A stretch of DNA of 64,000 bases from NCBI GenBank assembly GCA_017441385.1, contig JAFRXY010000081.1:62001-126000 (forward strand). The letters are read 5' to 3'. The translations under genes and the position numbers were made by a program. This stretch comes from Clostridia bacterium. GTDB taxonomy: Bacteria; Bacillota; Clostridia; Oscillospirales; Acutalibacteraceae. Shown piece after piece: positions 53,474 through 62,428 of this stretch (position 1 is its first letter; each line of letters opens with the position of its first letter). The notes under the pieces were generated by a model that ran no database searches, was not told where the DNA came from, and worked only from the letters and a program-made list of their open reading frames with translations.

Positions 53474-53526
53474 AGATATGACAGAGAAAAAATACTCCGG
53501 CAGGGGAAAGGACACAACAGATCAGT

Positions 53527-54390
53527 ATGAAGGTTGGATTGGTTTTGGAAGGAGGAGCGATGCGCGGGTTGTATACCGCCGGCGTGCTGGATACCTTTCT
53601 CGACAATGGGATAAAGGCGGACACGGTCATCGGCACTTCGGCGGGTGTGCTTTTCGGGGTGAATTTCGCTTCCGGACAGCGCGGAAGGGCATTGCGCTAC
53701 AATAAGAAATACGCGCCGAAGGGCTGTTATATGGGACTTCGCTCCCTGCTCACCACAGGAAATATTATCAACAGGCAGTTTGCCTATTACGATCTCCCTT
53801 CCCGGCTGGATGTTTTTGACGAGGAAGCCTATGAAAATTCCGGCATTGATTTTTACGCTACCGTCACCAACGTCGAAACCGGAGAAGCGGAATACATTAA
53901 AATTTCCGACTGCTTCGGGCAGATGGAAGTGATGCGCGCGACTTCCGCCATGCCCTTTGTGTCAAGAATTGTGGAGTATGACGGAAAAAAATACCTTGAC
54001 GGCGGCATTGCGGACAGCATTCCGGTGGACAAGGCTGTTGAAATGGGCTGTGAAAAGATCATTGCGGTGTTGACACGTCCTCTGGAATACCGCAAGGGCA
54101 AGACGAATTCCCGTCTTGCGGAGCTGATGTACGGCAAAAAATACCCCAAGGCAGCCGCGAGAATCAACAGCCGCCCCGACGAGTACAACGCCTGCGTAGA
54201 AAAGATCATAGGCATGGAAAAGCGCGGAGAGATTTTTGTCATTCGTCCGTCACGAACGGTTAAGGTCAGGCACATCGAGCGGGATACGGATAAATTGCAG
54301 GAAATTTATGATCTGGGAGCCGCCGACTGTGCCGGGAAAATGGAACAATTGAAAAAATATCTTGTTTCCCCTCGAAAGGTAAGTGATTAG
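53527..54390 (+). CDS. Patatin-like phospholipase
   Basis: The 287-residue protein has GGAMRGLYTAGVLDTFLD (oxyanion loop), the nucleophile elbow GTSAG near residue 39, the DGG dyad in KYLDGGIADSIPV, and closing RHIERDTDKLQEIY, typical of the short bacterial YjjU/RssA-like branch. It should cleave acyl esters in the cytoplasm; the substrate is unknown. MBOAT starts 7 bases after the stop. Confidence 0.93.
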   Translation: MKVGLVLEGGAMRGLYTAGVLDTFLDNGIKADTVIGTSAGVLFGVNFASGQRGRALRYNKKYAPKGCYMGLRSLLTTGNIINRQFAYYDLPSRLDVFDEEAYENSGIDFYATVTNVETGEAEYIKISDCFGQMEVMRATSAMPFVSRIVEYDGKKYLDGGIADSIPVDKAVEMGCEKIIAVLTRPLEYRKGKTNSRLAELMYGKKYPKAAARINSRPDEYNACVEKIIGMEKRGEIFVIRPSRTVKVRHIERDTDKLQEIYDLGAADCAGKMEQLKKYLVSPRKVSD

Positions 54391-54396
54391 AAGAAT

Positions 54397-55809
54397 ATGG
54401 TTTTTTCCAGTATGACATTTTTGCTTCTGTTTTTGCCGGTGACGATACTTCTGTACGCCCTCAGAAGAAATATCAAGTGGAAAAACGGAGTGCTGCTGAT
54501 TGCGTCCCTGTTTTTTTATGCTTGGGGAGAGCCTGTATATATTCTTCTCATGCTGATTTCCACCGGCATCAATTATCTCTGCGCGCTGGGAATCGATCGC
54601 AGCGGTTCAGCAAAGAATGCCAGAAAGCTATGGCTGTTCATCGGAGTAACCGCTTCGATGGTTTTCCTGATCTGGTTCAAATACGCCGCTTTTATGGTGA
54701 ATTCATTTGCCGGTGTGTTTTCTCTGCCTTATCATATGGCGGAGAAGAAGCTGCCTATCGGGATTTCGTTTTATACCTTTCAGGTGCTTACCTACACGGT
54801 AGATGTCTACCGGAAGAAGGCGGCCGTGCAGAAGAATCCCGCAAGACTGCTGCTCTATGTGAGCTGTTTTCCGCAGCTTATTGCGGGGCCGATCGTGCAG
54901 TATGCGGATGTCGCCGGAATGCTCGATGACCGTCCGTTCAATTCCCGGCGCTTTTCAGAGGGCGCAAGAAGATTCGCGGTGGGTCTTTCCAAAAAAGTAA
55001 TCCTTGCCAACCTCTGCGGTTCCGCGATTTCCCACATTGATCCGGCCGATGCATCGACTGTGGTATCCTTTGCGGGGGCGTGGTATGTCGCGTTGATGTA
55101 CACCTTCCAGATTTATTTTGATTTTTCCGCCTATTCGGATATGGCTATTGGTCTGGGAAGGCTGTTTGGCTTCGATTATAAGGAAAACTTCAATTATCCC
55201 TATGTCTCGGGAAGCATTACCGAATTCTGGAGAAGGTGGCATATTTCCCTTGGCAGCTTTTTCAGGGATTATGTCTACATTCCGCTCGGAGGCAGCAGAT
55301 GCTCGGTGCGCCGTACCATATTCAATATGATGGTGGTGTGGTCACTTACCGGATTCTGGCACGGAGCAAGCTGGAATTTTATCCTCTGGGGGATGTATTA
55401 CGGGCTGCTTCTTATCACAGAGCGGTTTGTTATCGGCCGTGAACGCTTGAATAAGCTGCCCTATCTGCTCCGGGCGCCGGCGATATTCGTTTTGGCGGTC
55501 ATAGGGTGGGTGCTGTTTTATCACACCGATTTGTCACTTGCCGCCCGTCAACTTTGCGCAATGATAGGAATCGGAAATCATTTGCAGCTTGTTGATCCGC
55601 TGACTGCCGCCGTAGTCAGGAAATATTCAGTCCTTCCGTTGATGGCGTTAATTGCCGCTATGCCCGTTCTGCCGGCGGTCAGGAAGTTAGCCGACGACAA
55701 CAGAGTTACCCGCGCACTCTCTTACGTTGCGGCAACGGTACTTATGCTGCTTTCCCTTGTCTTTCTGGTTGGTCAGAGCTATAATCCTTTTATCTATTTC
55801 AGGTTTTAA
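54397..55809 (+). CDS. MBOAT family O-acyltransferase (AlgI-like)
   Basis: The 470-residue protein has about ten membrane helices and the MBOAT signature: YTFQVLTYTVDVYR, LVGRLFG-type GLGRLFGFDYKENFNYPY, ITEFWRRWHISLGSFFRDYVYIPLGGSR, and the catalytic His in TGFWHGASWNFILWGMYYG. It passes acetyl groups through the membrane to surface sugars. A DHHW partner follows after 21 bases. Confidence 0.95.
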   Translation: MVFSSMTFLLLFLPVTILLYALRRNIKWKNGVLLIASLFFYAWGEPVYILLMLISTGINYLCALGIDRSGSAKNARKLWLFIGVTASMVFLIWFKYAAFMVNSFAGVFSLPYHMAEKKLPIGISFYTFQVLTYTVDVYRKKAAVQKNPARLLLYVSCFPQLIAGPIVQYADVAGMLDDRPFNSRRFSEGARRFAVGLSKKVILANLCGSAISHIDPADASTVVSFAGAWYVALMYTFQIYFDFSAYSDMAIGLGRLFGFDYKENFNYPYVSGSITEFWRRWHISLGSFFRDYVYIPLGGSRCSVRRTIFNMMVVWSLTGFWHGASWNFILWGMYYGLLLITERFVIGRERLNKLPYLLRAPAIFVLAVIGWVLFYHTDLSLAARQLCAMIGIGNHLQLVDPLTAAVVRKYSVLPLMALIAAMPVLPAVRKLADDNRVTRALSYVAATVLMLLSLVFLVGQSYNPFIYFRF

Positions 55810-55830
55810 CGGAAGGAGCGGTAAGCAATT

Positions 55831-57117
55831 ATGAAAAAGAACAACGTATTCTTCATAGTGACGATGTGGTGGTTCATCCTGTGTTTTATTATCGGCGCTT
55901 CGATCATCTGCTTTACTCCTGATATCGAGAGGATTTCATTCGATGAAAACCGGGTGCTTCAGAATGCCCCTGAGATTTCAATCAAAAGCATCAGGAGCGG
56001 CGAGTACGCGGAACAATTTGAGTCCTTTCTGTCCGACAGCATTCCGGGACGCAAGCAGCTGATCAAGCTGTCTGACAGAATGCTTTCATGGATTTCGGTA
56101 AACAATTCTGACGATTTATATTATCTGGACACCACCGAGAAGGAAGTCAACGAATATTTCAACCAGACAGTATCCGAATCTGACATTTCTTCCGGAATCA
56201 GTGAAGATATCGATAAAAGCGGGACAGATGACAGCCAATTAAACGAGGAAGAAGACGCCTGTTTATGGGTAAACTACAAGGACGGAAGCGTAAAAATTCT
56301 CAACAAATACCCTGAAAAGCATATGCGGCACTCCGCCGAGACCCTTGACCTGCTTGCCTCGCTCTTGCCTGATGAGGGAAAGCTGTATTTCACCACCATG
56401 TCATTTCCCAGCAATGTCCGCATTTTCAGCAATAATATAAAAACCGCTTCGGGATGGGAATCAACGCTTCCCGAAAAAATGAACGCGTTGACTTCCGACA
56501 AGGTCGAATGTGTTGATTCCTATGAGATACTGGAACCGTATATCCTCGAAGGAGAAGATCTGTTTCTTCACACCAATCACCAATGGAACGATCATGGAGC
56601 GTATTATGTATTCAGCAGCATAATTGCCTCACAGGGTCTTACTCCGACTCCCTTCGATGAATACAGCTATGATGTGAACCGCGTGAATAAGAGCATCTAT
56701 ACCGATTACTATCATTTACTGTACCCTTTGGCGCCTGCGAATAACTGGCGGATCCACAATATTGATAAAAAAGAACAGCTTCGTTTTATGAATTATCATG
56801 TCGGATCCACTTCCTCCTATCTCAACGGCTCACAATACCCGTGGAAAAAAGTGGAAACAGGTTTTCATACAGGGCGCAACGCTCTGGTGATAGGCGATTG
56901 CTTTACTTTGGCATTCACACCTTTTTTACTGCCGTATTATGACGAGGTTCATGCCACACAGTTATCCAAGGAGTATTTTAACAGGGTCAGACTGGGAACC
57001 TCTGTGACAGATATGATAGAGCGAAACAACATTACCGATATCTACTATATCTCTTCCGAGTCGGGCGGTGTGAATACAGAAACGCTCCAGTTTCATATCA
57101 AAAAAATGCTGGATTAA
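55831..57117 (+). CDS. DHHW family protein (MBOAT partner)
   Basis: The 428-residue protein has one N-terminal membrane anchor (about 8-28) and an outer SGNH-like domain. Motifs are SFDENRVLQNAPE, DSIPGRKQLIKLSDRM, HTNHQWNDHGAYYVF (the DHHW-type motif) and VIGDCFTLAFTPFLLPYYDEVH, where the usual GDSF is GDCF. It should accept the acetyl group from the MBOAT protein for transfer onto a polymer, as AlgX/AlgJ-like proteins do. The polymer is unknown. Confidence 0.9.
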   Translation: MKKNNVFFIVTMWWFILCFIIGASIICFTPDIERISFDENRVLQNAPEISIKSIRSGEYAEQFESFLSDSIPGRKQLIKLSDRMLSWISVNNSDDLYYLDTTEKEVNEYFNQTVSESDISSGISEDIDKSGTDDSQLNEEEDACLWVNYKDGSVKILNKYPEKHMRHSAETLDLLASLLPDEGKLYFTTMSFPSNVRIFSNNIKTASGWESTLPEKMNALTSDKVECVDSYEILEPYILEGEDLFLHTNHQWNDHGAYYVFSSIIASQGLTPTPFDEYSYDVNRVNKSIYTDYYHLLYPLAPANNWRIHNIDKKEQLRFMNYHVGSTSSYLNGSQYPWKKVETGFHTGRNALVIGDCFTLAFTPFLLPYYDEVHATQLSKEYFNRVRLGTSVTDMIERNNITDIYYISSESGGVNTETLQFHIKKMLD

Positions 57118-57155
57118 AAAAGCTTGCTTACGATCGCTAAAAAAGGGGGAATAAA

Positions 57156-58592
57156 ATGAATTCGGTCAACAGAGAGAGCAGGGCGTTTCCTGTCAATGCG
57201 ATAAGAATTTCTGTCGCGCTGGGAATTGTTTTTTTCATCGTTGCGGGGATAATGATGAAAAACCAATCGCTGGTCAAATCCAAGCTGGTCGGAATCATCG
57301 CTCTGGGCGGAAACTATGAAATGGCGCTGGAGTTTTTAAACGAAATAGACGCGGAAAAAGCCCCGGAGCATTATAACGACGGCATGTATAATGTGGGTCA
57401 GTCTATGATAAAAAGAGGAGACTACGATTCTGCGCTGGAATGCTTTTCAGGGCTGGGAGATTATTCCGACAGTAAGCAAATGTGCATTCTCTGTCATCAG
57501 AAAAAGGCTGAAAAGCTCATGTCGGAAGGAGATTATTTCGCTGCGTCGGATGTCCTGAAAGATTACCTTCATTCCGATTGGAGCGGGGAACTGTATAAGG
57601 AGTGTCAGTACAATATCGCTTTGGACAAAATCGAAAACGGCGACTGGCTTGTAGGCGTTAAACTTCTTTGGAGCATCAGAGAATACCGCGACGCGAAATC
57701 TCTTGCAGAAAAGACAGCGCGTGAAAAATCGGGTGAATCCGATATTCAAAAGATTCTGAACAGCGAAGACACCATTGATTCTTCCATCATGCAGGATTAT
57801 ATCGTTCTCAAAGATAACAGAAATCTTCTGAAAAACGGCTCCATTGCCGTAGGATTTTATCACACGGTAGGACTGCGACAGAACGGAACCGTGTTAGCCT
57901 GCGGCAGGAATGAACAGGGTCAATGCAACACCGAGGGCTGGAAGAATGCGGTCATGGTGGCGGCCGGTGCGTATCATACCGTTGCCCTTCTTTCTGACGG
58001 AACCGTGGTTGCCTGCGGCGACAACAGCTGCGGTCAGTGCAATGTCGGCGGATGGAAAAATGTGGTGCAGATTGCGGCTTCTGATTATAATACCGCCGCG
58101 CTTCTTGCGGACGGCACCGTTGTGACATGCGGATTCAATGAATGGCAGCAGACTGCAAACTGGAACCATATGGAAAGCATATGCGCCGGCACATATTCCC
58201 TCTGCGGTATCACTATGAACGGTGAAATGATGACCACACATCCTTCCTTTCTTTTGGAAGATAAGCTGACCGACATCGGAACATCAACCGCGTTTTCCAT
58301 CGGCCTGACATATGCCGGGGATGTGATCTATTCGGCAGAAACACCCTGCAAATGGAATAAGGCGGTTGCGGTCTATGCCGGAGGAGAAACTGTGGCCGTG
58401 ATTGACAGGAATTTCAAGCCGTCTGTTTACCATCGCAGAAAAGCCATGTATTACGAACTGCCGGAAGGCAGGGCGGTTTCGATTTCATTGGGGGGAACCC
58501 ATTTCGCCGTTCGTTACGATGACGGCAGCGTGTTCTGCGCGGGTCTGAATGACGACGGTCAGTGTGACACGTCCGGCTGGAATCTGAACTGA
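57156..58592 (+). CDS. Membrane-anchored protein with TPR-like and RCC1-like repeats
   Basis: The 478-residue protein has a membrane helix (about 12-32), a helical region (about 40-190) of TPR-like units (NYEMALEFLNEIDAEKAPEHY, GDYDSALECFSGLGDYSDSKQ), then RCC1-like blades: IAVGFYHTVGLRQNGTVLACGRNEQGQCNT, VAAGAYHTVALLSDGTVVACGDN, IAASDYNTAALLADGTVVTCG. It lies in the MBOAT/DHHW block and is probably secreted-facing. Function unknown. Confidence 0.85.
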   Translation: MNSVNRESRAFPVNAIRISVALGIVFFIVAGIMMKNQSLVKSKLVGIIALGGNYEMALEFLNEIDAEKAPEHYNDGMYNVGQSMIKRGDYDSALECFSGLGDYSDSKQMCILCHQKKAEKLMSEGDYFAASDVLKDYLHSDWSGELYKECQYNIALDKIENGDWLVGVKLLWSIREYRDAKSLAEKTAREKSGESDIQKILNSEDTIDSSIMQDYIVLKDNRNLLKNGSIAVGFYHTVGLRQNGTVLACGRNEQGQCNTEGWKNAVMVAAGAYHTVALLSDGTVVACGDNSCGQCNVGGWKNVVQIAASDYNTAALLADGTVVTCGFNEWQQTANWNHMESICAGTYSLCGITMNGEMMTTHPSFLLEDKLTDIGTSTAFSIGLTYAGDVIYSAETPCKWNKAVAVYAGGETVAVIDRNFKPSVYHRRKAMYYELPEGRAVSISLGGTHFAVRYDDGSVFCAGLNDDGQCDTSGWNLN

Positions 58593-58615
58593 TACTCATT
58601 GTCAATAACCATTAT

Positions 58616-58656
58616 ACCGCAATACGGAGTTGAATTCACTTCGTGTTGCGGTTTTT
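58616..58656 (+). terminator. Intrinsic terminator
   Basis: ACCGCAATACG pairs with CGTGTTGCGGT (one mismatch) and is followed by TTTTT; ends the patatin-to-RCC1 block. Confidence 0.8.
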
Positions 58657-58696
58657 GCATGTCAGTCTGTGATATGCTCATCTTGGTAAAATAGGC

Positions 58697-58726
58697 TTGC
58701 ATTCTGCGGAAAAGATATGCTATATT
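58697..58726 (+). promoter_or_regulatory. Promoter of the LytTR operon
   Basis: TTGCAT, 18 bases, TATATT. The -10 overlaps the ATG at 58717, so that ATG cannot be the LytTR start. Confidence 0.65.
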
Positions 58727-58749
58727 GTACCTGCAAGGGAGGTAAGGAT

Positions 58750-59187
58750 TTGAAGATCCACATTATCTATGACGACAAAGCGGAGGAACCGGAGATCACC
58801 GTGATCTGCCGTGAGTTGAACGAAGAAGTGAGAAAAATCCTGTCTGCCGCCGAGATGAGCGTGAACAAGCTGACAGGCGTGAAAGACGGACAGGTGTATA
58901 TTCTGCGGCACAGCGATGTGATCTATATCGATACAGTAGACAAAAAGATTTTCATTTATACGCAGGAGGATGTTTATGAAACGCAGTTCCGGCTGTACGA
59001 GCTGGAGAAGCAGCTTCCGTGCGGAGATTTCTTCCGGGCGAATAAATCCTGCATTGTGGGAATCAGGCATATCCGTTCCATCCGTGCGGATATTGACGGG
59101 CGGCTGTTGCTGACGATGGATACAGGCGACAAGCTGTGGGTGTCCAGACAGTATGCAGCGGAATTCAGAAAAAAGATTGGCATGTAA
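58750..59187 (+). CDS. LytTR-domain transcription regulator
   Basis: The 145-residue protein starts at TTG, 4 bases after GGTAAGGA. It has a short N-terminal part and a LytTR DNA-binding domain (about 50-145): YILRHSDVIYIDTVDKKIFIYTQEDVYET, LEKQLPCGDFFRANKSCIVGIRHI, LTMDTGDKLWVSRQYAAEFRK. There is no receiver domain. It controls its own operon with the DUF3021 and ABC genes, a common Firmicute set. Confidence 0.92.
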   Translation: MKIHIIYDDKAEEPEITVICRELNEEVRKILSAAEMSVNKLTGVKDGQVYILRHSDVIYIDTVDKKIFIYTQEDVYETQFRLYELEKQLPCGDFFRANKSCIVGIRHIRSIRADIDGRLLLTMDTGDKLWVSRQYAAEFRKKIGM

Positions 59188-59215
59188 ATTAATTTGACAA
59201 GGAGAGAAAACAAAA

Positions 59216-59707
59216 ATGGATAACAAACGAATCATATCATCCACCGCCGGAATATTCACCCTGTCGCTGGGGTTTGTCAGCGCCTTCAATCTGATGCTCG
59301 GCGGCAGCGCCGAGGAACTCAGAAGCGTGTCGCAGCTTTTCGCGCTTTGCGGCGAAGGCATTTCCTTCACCGCGCTTGCGGAATTGCTGGCGCTGTCCTT
59401 TCTCATTTCGCTGGCACGGTTCCTGTGGTTCTCGGAGCGACTGTTCAAAAATATGCTCATGGTCAACCGCGTCACTTTCATGCTGATCAGTGTATTTCTG
59501 GCAGCCGGAGCCTGTTCGGTGCTTTTCGGCTGGTTCCCTGCGGGAATGTGGCAGGCGTGGGTCGGATTTACGTTCAGTTTCGTACTGGGAACCGCAGTGA
59601 GCTTTGCGACCATGGCCATCAGCACCAAAGCGGAGAGTAAAAAATACCAGCAGAATCTCAATTCATACAATCACTCAGAGGAAAACAGGGGTGAAGACAA
59701 TGACTGA
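59216..59707 (+). CDS. DUF3021 family membrane protein
   Basis: The 163-residue protein has four membrane helices and the DUF3021 pattern (ISFTALAELLALSFLISLARFLWFSERLFKNM, NRVTFMLISVFLA, FGWFPAGMWQAWVGFTFSFVLGT). It regularly sits between LytTR and ABC exporter genes, function unknown. It overlaps the ATPase gene by 8 bases. Confidence 0.88.
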   Translation: MDNKRIISSTAGIFTLSLGFVSAFNLMLGGSAEELRSVSQLFALCGEGISFTALAELLALSFLISLARFLWFSERLFKNMLMVNRVTFMLISVFLAAGACSVLFGWFPAGMWQAWVGFTFSFVLGTAVSFATMAISTKAESKKYQQNLNSYNHSEENRGEDND

Positions 59708-60554
59708 CAACAGCGTAATCAGACTGCACGAAGTGAAACGCAGCTTCGGCGAAAAGCAGGTGCTCAAAGGAGTATCATTCGAGGTAAACAAGGGGGAAAT
59801 CTTCGGACTGCTTGGCCCTTCGGGAGCCGGCAAGACGACGATCATCAACATTCTCACCGGGCAGCTTTCCTGCGGAGGCTGCGCCGAGATATTCGGTGTG
59901 AGCTGCGGGAAAATCGGACGGGAGGTCTACCGCCGGACGGGTGCGGTGCTGGACAACTGCGGGCTTTACGAGCGTCTTACCTGCGCGGATAATTTAAAGC
60001 TGCACGCGAGAATTCACCGTGTAGACTTTTCCCGGATTCAGGAGGCGCTGACGCAGGTCGGGCTGGAGGGCTGCGAGGGAAAAAAGGTCAAGGCGCTTTC
60101 CAAGGGAATGAAGCAGCGGCTGGCGCTTGCCCGAGCCATTCTGCACAGTCCGGAGCTGCTCTTTCTCGACGAGCCGACCAGCGGACTTGATCCTGCGACG
60201 GCTGCCGAGATTCATTTGCTGATGAACAGCCTGCGAGGAAGCGGCACGACTATTTTTCTCACTACGCACAATATGGACGAAGCTTACCGCATGTGCGACA
60301 GGATCGCCCTGCTGAGCGAAGGAAATATAGCCGAATGCGGCGAACCAGCGGAGCTTTGCCGGAAATATTGCAGCAATTCCGAACTGAGCATTGTCACGAA
60401 CGACGAGCAAAAGCTGTCGCTGGAAAACACACCGGAAAACGCAGAAGCGATAGCGGCTCTTATTCGGGATAGTAAGCTGAAATCCATTCATTCTTCGGAG
60501 CCCGACCTGGGAACGGTATTTCTCAGACTCACCGGAAAGGAGCTGGACAAATGA
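59700..60554 (+). CDS. ABC exporter ATPase
   Basis: The 284-residue protein has Walker A GPSGAGKTTI near 42, signature LSKGMKQRLALARA, Walker B LLFLDEPTSGLDPAT and the His switch TTHNMDEAYRMCDR, then a C-terminal domain common to drug and bacteriocin exporters. ATG 59700 overlaps DUF3021; the earlier frame is antisense carry-over. It powers the permease at 60551. Confidence 0.94.
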   Translation: MTDNSVIRLHEVKRSFGEKQVLKGVSFEVNKGEIFGLLGPSGAGKTTIINILTGQLSCGGCAEIFGVSCGKIGREVYRRTGAVLDNCGLYERLTCADNLKLHARIHRVDFSRIQEALTQVGLEGCEGKKVKALSKGMKQRLALARAILHSPELLFLDEPTSGLDPATAAEIHLLMNSLRGSGTTIFLTTHNMDEAYRMCDRIALLSEGNIAECGEPAELCRKYCSNSELSIVTNDEQKLSLENTPENAEAIAALIRDSKLKSIHSSEPDLGTVFLRLTGKELDK

Positions 60555-61234
60555 AAACCATTGCCGCTTTACTGATCAAGCAGTGCAAGGATTCTCTGCA
60601 TAATCTGCCTTCGCTGATGATACTCATTATCTATCCGGCGGTCGCCTTCATCATGAGTACCGCCATGCAGGGCGAGGAAAAAATGGGCGACATCTTCATT
60701 CCAATGTTCGCGGCGATGCACTGTTCCTTCGCGCCGCTGGTCATCTCATCCAATATCCTCTCGGAGGAAAAGGAGAAGGGAACTCTTCGTTCTTTGGTGA
60801 TGGCGGGTGTAAGCAGGATTCAATATCTGGTCAGCCTGTTTATTTTTGTGCTGATCGCGGTGATGCTCACCGGCAGCGCCTTTCTGCTGATGAAGCCGGT
60901 GACCTCGTTCTACGCCGAGGCTTTTGCGGCCGCTATGCTGCTGGGGTCGGCTGTTTCGGCTGTGATCGGCATGTGTATAGGCTTGTACTCCAAGAACGTG
61001 ACGGCTGCCAACGGCATTGCCGTACCGGTGGGGTTGGTATTTGCACTGCTTCCCATGCTGGGACAATTCAACTCCAGCCTGTCAAAAGCTGCGGAATTCA
61101 CCTACAGCGGACAGCTCCGGACGGTGTTTGAGGGAGGCGGATTTACAACGCAGACATGGCTTGTTTCCGTTGCTTACCTTGCGGCGCTTTCCTTCCTTCT
61201 GGTGATCCTGTTCCGGCGGAAGAGACTGGAATGA
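60551..61234 (+). CDS. ABC-2 type permease
   Basis: The 227-residue protein has six membrane helices and the ABC-2 pattern (SNILSEEKEKGTLRSLVMAGVSRIQYLVSLFIFVL, GLYSKNVTAANGIAVPVGLVFALLPM, and a C-terminal Arg/Lys tail). It forms a transporter with the ATPase, possibly exporting a peptide or drug. Overlap with the ATPase is 4 bases. Confidence 0.93.
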   Translation: MKTIAALLIKQCKDSLHNLPSLMILIIYPAVAFIMSTAMQGEEKMGDIFIPMFAAMHCSFAPLVISSNILSEEKEKGTLRSLVMAGVSRIQYLVSLFIFVLIAVMLTGSAFLLMKPVTSFYAEAFAAAMLLGSAVSAVIGMCIGLYSKNVTAANGIAVPVGLVFALLPMLGQFNSSLSKAAEFTYSGQLRTVFEGGGFTTQTWLVSVAYLAALSFLLVILFRRKRLE

Positions 61235-61260
61235 AATTTCAATCAGAAAAACACAAAAAA

Positions 61261-61320
61261 AGCTCCTTACAGATTGATCGGAACGGATTGTTTTTCCGAT
61301 TTCTGTAAGGAGCTTTGTTG
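61261..61320. terminator. Bidirectional intrinsic terminator
   Basis: AGCTCCTTACAGA (61261-61273) pairs with TCTGTAAGGAGCT (61302-61314); A-rich before and T-rich after. It serves the exporter operon and the convergent Rpn gene. Confidence 0.8.
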
Positions 61321-61340
61321 TAAATGGATTGTCTGTTAAA

Positions 61341-62246
61341 TCAGACCGTTTGCATTTTGGCTTCAAATTCCGGAACCGTCATATGAACCTTCTCAGCCGC
61401 CTGTGAGACTGACAGCACTCCGTCTTTGACTAGCTCCATGAAGGCCTGTAATTTGCCTTCCGCTCTGCCTTCCGCTCTGCCTTCCGCTCTGCCTTCCTCG
61501 AGTCCCTGCTCTCTTCCCTCGGCTCTCTGCTCGGCAAAGGTTCTCGCTTCATCGTATTCAGTAATAAACATACTCTTTACCTCCGCTCTGTTGGTCATTA
61601 AAAAGGGCTTGATCAGCGAATCCTCCGGCATCTCGGCGATCGCCAGATCAATTGCCACCGCAAAATTGCGCGTTCTTTTCAGGTTTTTTCTGACACTGTA
61701 AACAAAATAAGAATAATCGTTCAGCGCCTTGCAATCCTTGAGAAGCTCGCCGTTGTGGCCGTAATTGATGTTGATCATCGTCACCCTGACTTCAATATCC
61801 GGGTCGGAACCGGGCGTAAACGCGTCGGACAGCTTTAAGACGACCCTGTCCTCGGTTTCTTTAACGCCGTTGTAAAAGCAGACGCATTTCGGTGTAGGCG
61901 CGTGCTGCTGCAAGGAACTGAACCGGTGATAATCCTCGTGCGTTTCAATGTAGCTGTCGTAAATCATACCGGCGTAAATCAGCAATCTCATCGGCATATT
62001 GGGGTTGAATGTGGACTGATGCTCGTAGAAATTGAAGGTGTCGGCAATGAGGAATGACACGTCGTTCTTCATACCCATATACACCGCGTCCTCAATGGTA
62101 TTGAAGGTCAGGTCGTCCGGCTCGGTGTAATGGGAACCGTTCATGGCGTTGTAGAGGCTGAGCGTCCACTCCTTGTTATCGGGATGACCGAAGATGAATT
62201 TGAATAGCCGGTCCTTGTATTCGCGGTTTACCTTGCTGTCAGACAT
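61341..62246 (-). CDS. Rpn/PD-(D/E)XK nuclease family protein (transposase-like)
   Basis: The 301-residue protein resembles the clostridial PD-(D/E)XK nuclease/transposase-like family: REYKDRLFKFIFGHPDNKEWTLSLYNAMNGSHY, then MKNDVSFLIADTFNFYEHQSTFNPNMPMRLLIYAG bearing the DxxxD...EHQS catalytic pattern, and a C-terminal EQR repeat. Near residue 250 lies a run of RAEG units encoded by four 12-base repeats (61455-61497). ATG 62246 has GGAGG at spacing 11; ATG 62255 is too close. Probably one of many genomic copies, activity unknown. Confidence 0.85.
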   Translation of the reverse strand: MSDSKVNREYKDRLFKFIFGHPDNKEWTLSLYNAMNGSHYTEPDDLTFNTIEDAVYMGMKNDVSFLIADTFNFYEHQSTFNPNMPMRLLIYAGMIYDSYIETHEDYHRFSSLQQHAPTPKCVCFYNGVKETEDRVVLKLSDAFTPGSDPDIEVRVTMININYGHNGELLKDCKALNDYSYFVYSVRKNLKRTRNFAVAIDLAIAEMPEDSLIKPFLMTNRAEVKSMFITEYDEARTFAEQRAEGREQGLEEGRAEGRAEGRAEGKLQAFMELVKDGVLSVSQAAEKVHMTVPEFEAKMQTV

Positions 62247-62355
62247 GGGTATCATTCCTCCCTTTTACAAATATATTATACTCCTTTTTTCTGATAACGT
62301 CAAGGGAAAAGAGAAGAATTGCGGCAGGCGTTTTGTCGTGAAACCCGACACAAAG

Positions 62356-62402
62356 AAAAACCACCGCGCGGCAGGCTTGATGTAGTGACCTGTCGCACGG
62401 TA
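62356..62402 (-). terminator. serA terminator
   Basis: A long imperfect stem, on the minus strand CCGTGCGACAGG with CCTGCCGCGCGG, then GTGGTTTTTC. It ends the serC-serA transcript. Confidence 0.65.
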
Positions 62403-62428
62403 GGCATTGATTGAATGGAATAAAAAAC

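Noticed and set aside
61426-61701. Plus-strand frame opposite the Rpn gene
   Set aside because: Ser/Pro/Ala repeats are the antisense of RAEG repeats.
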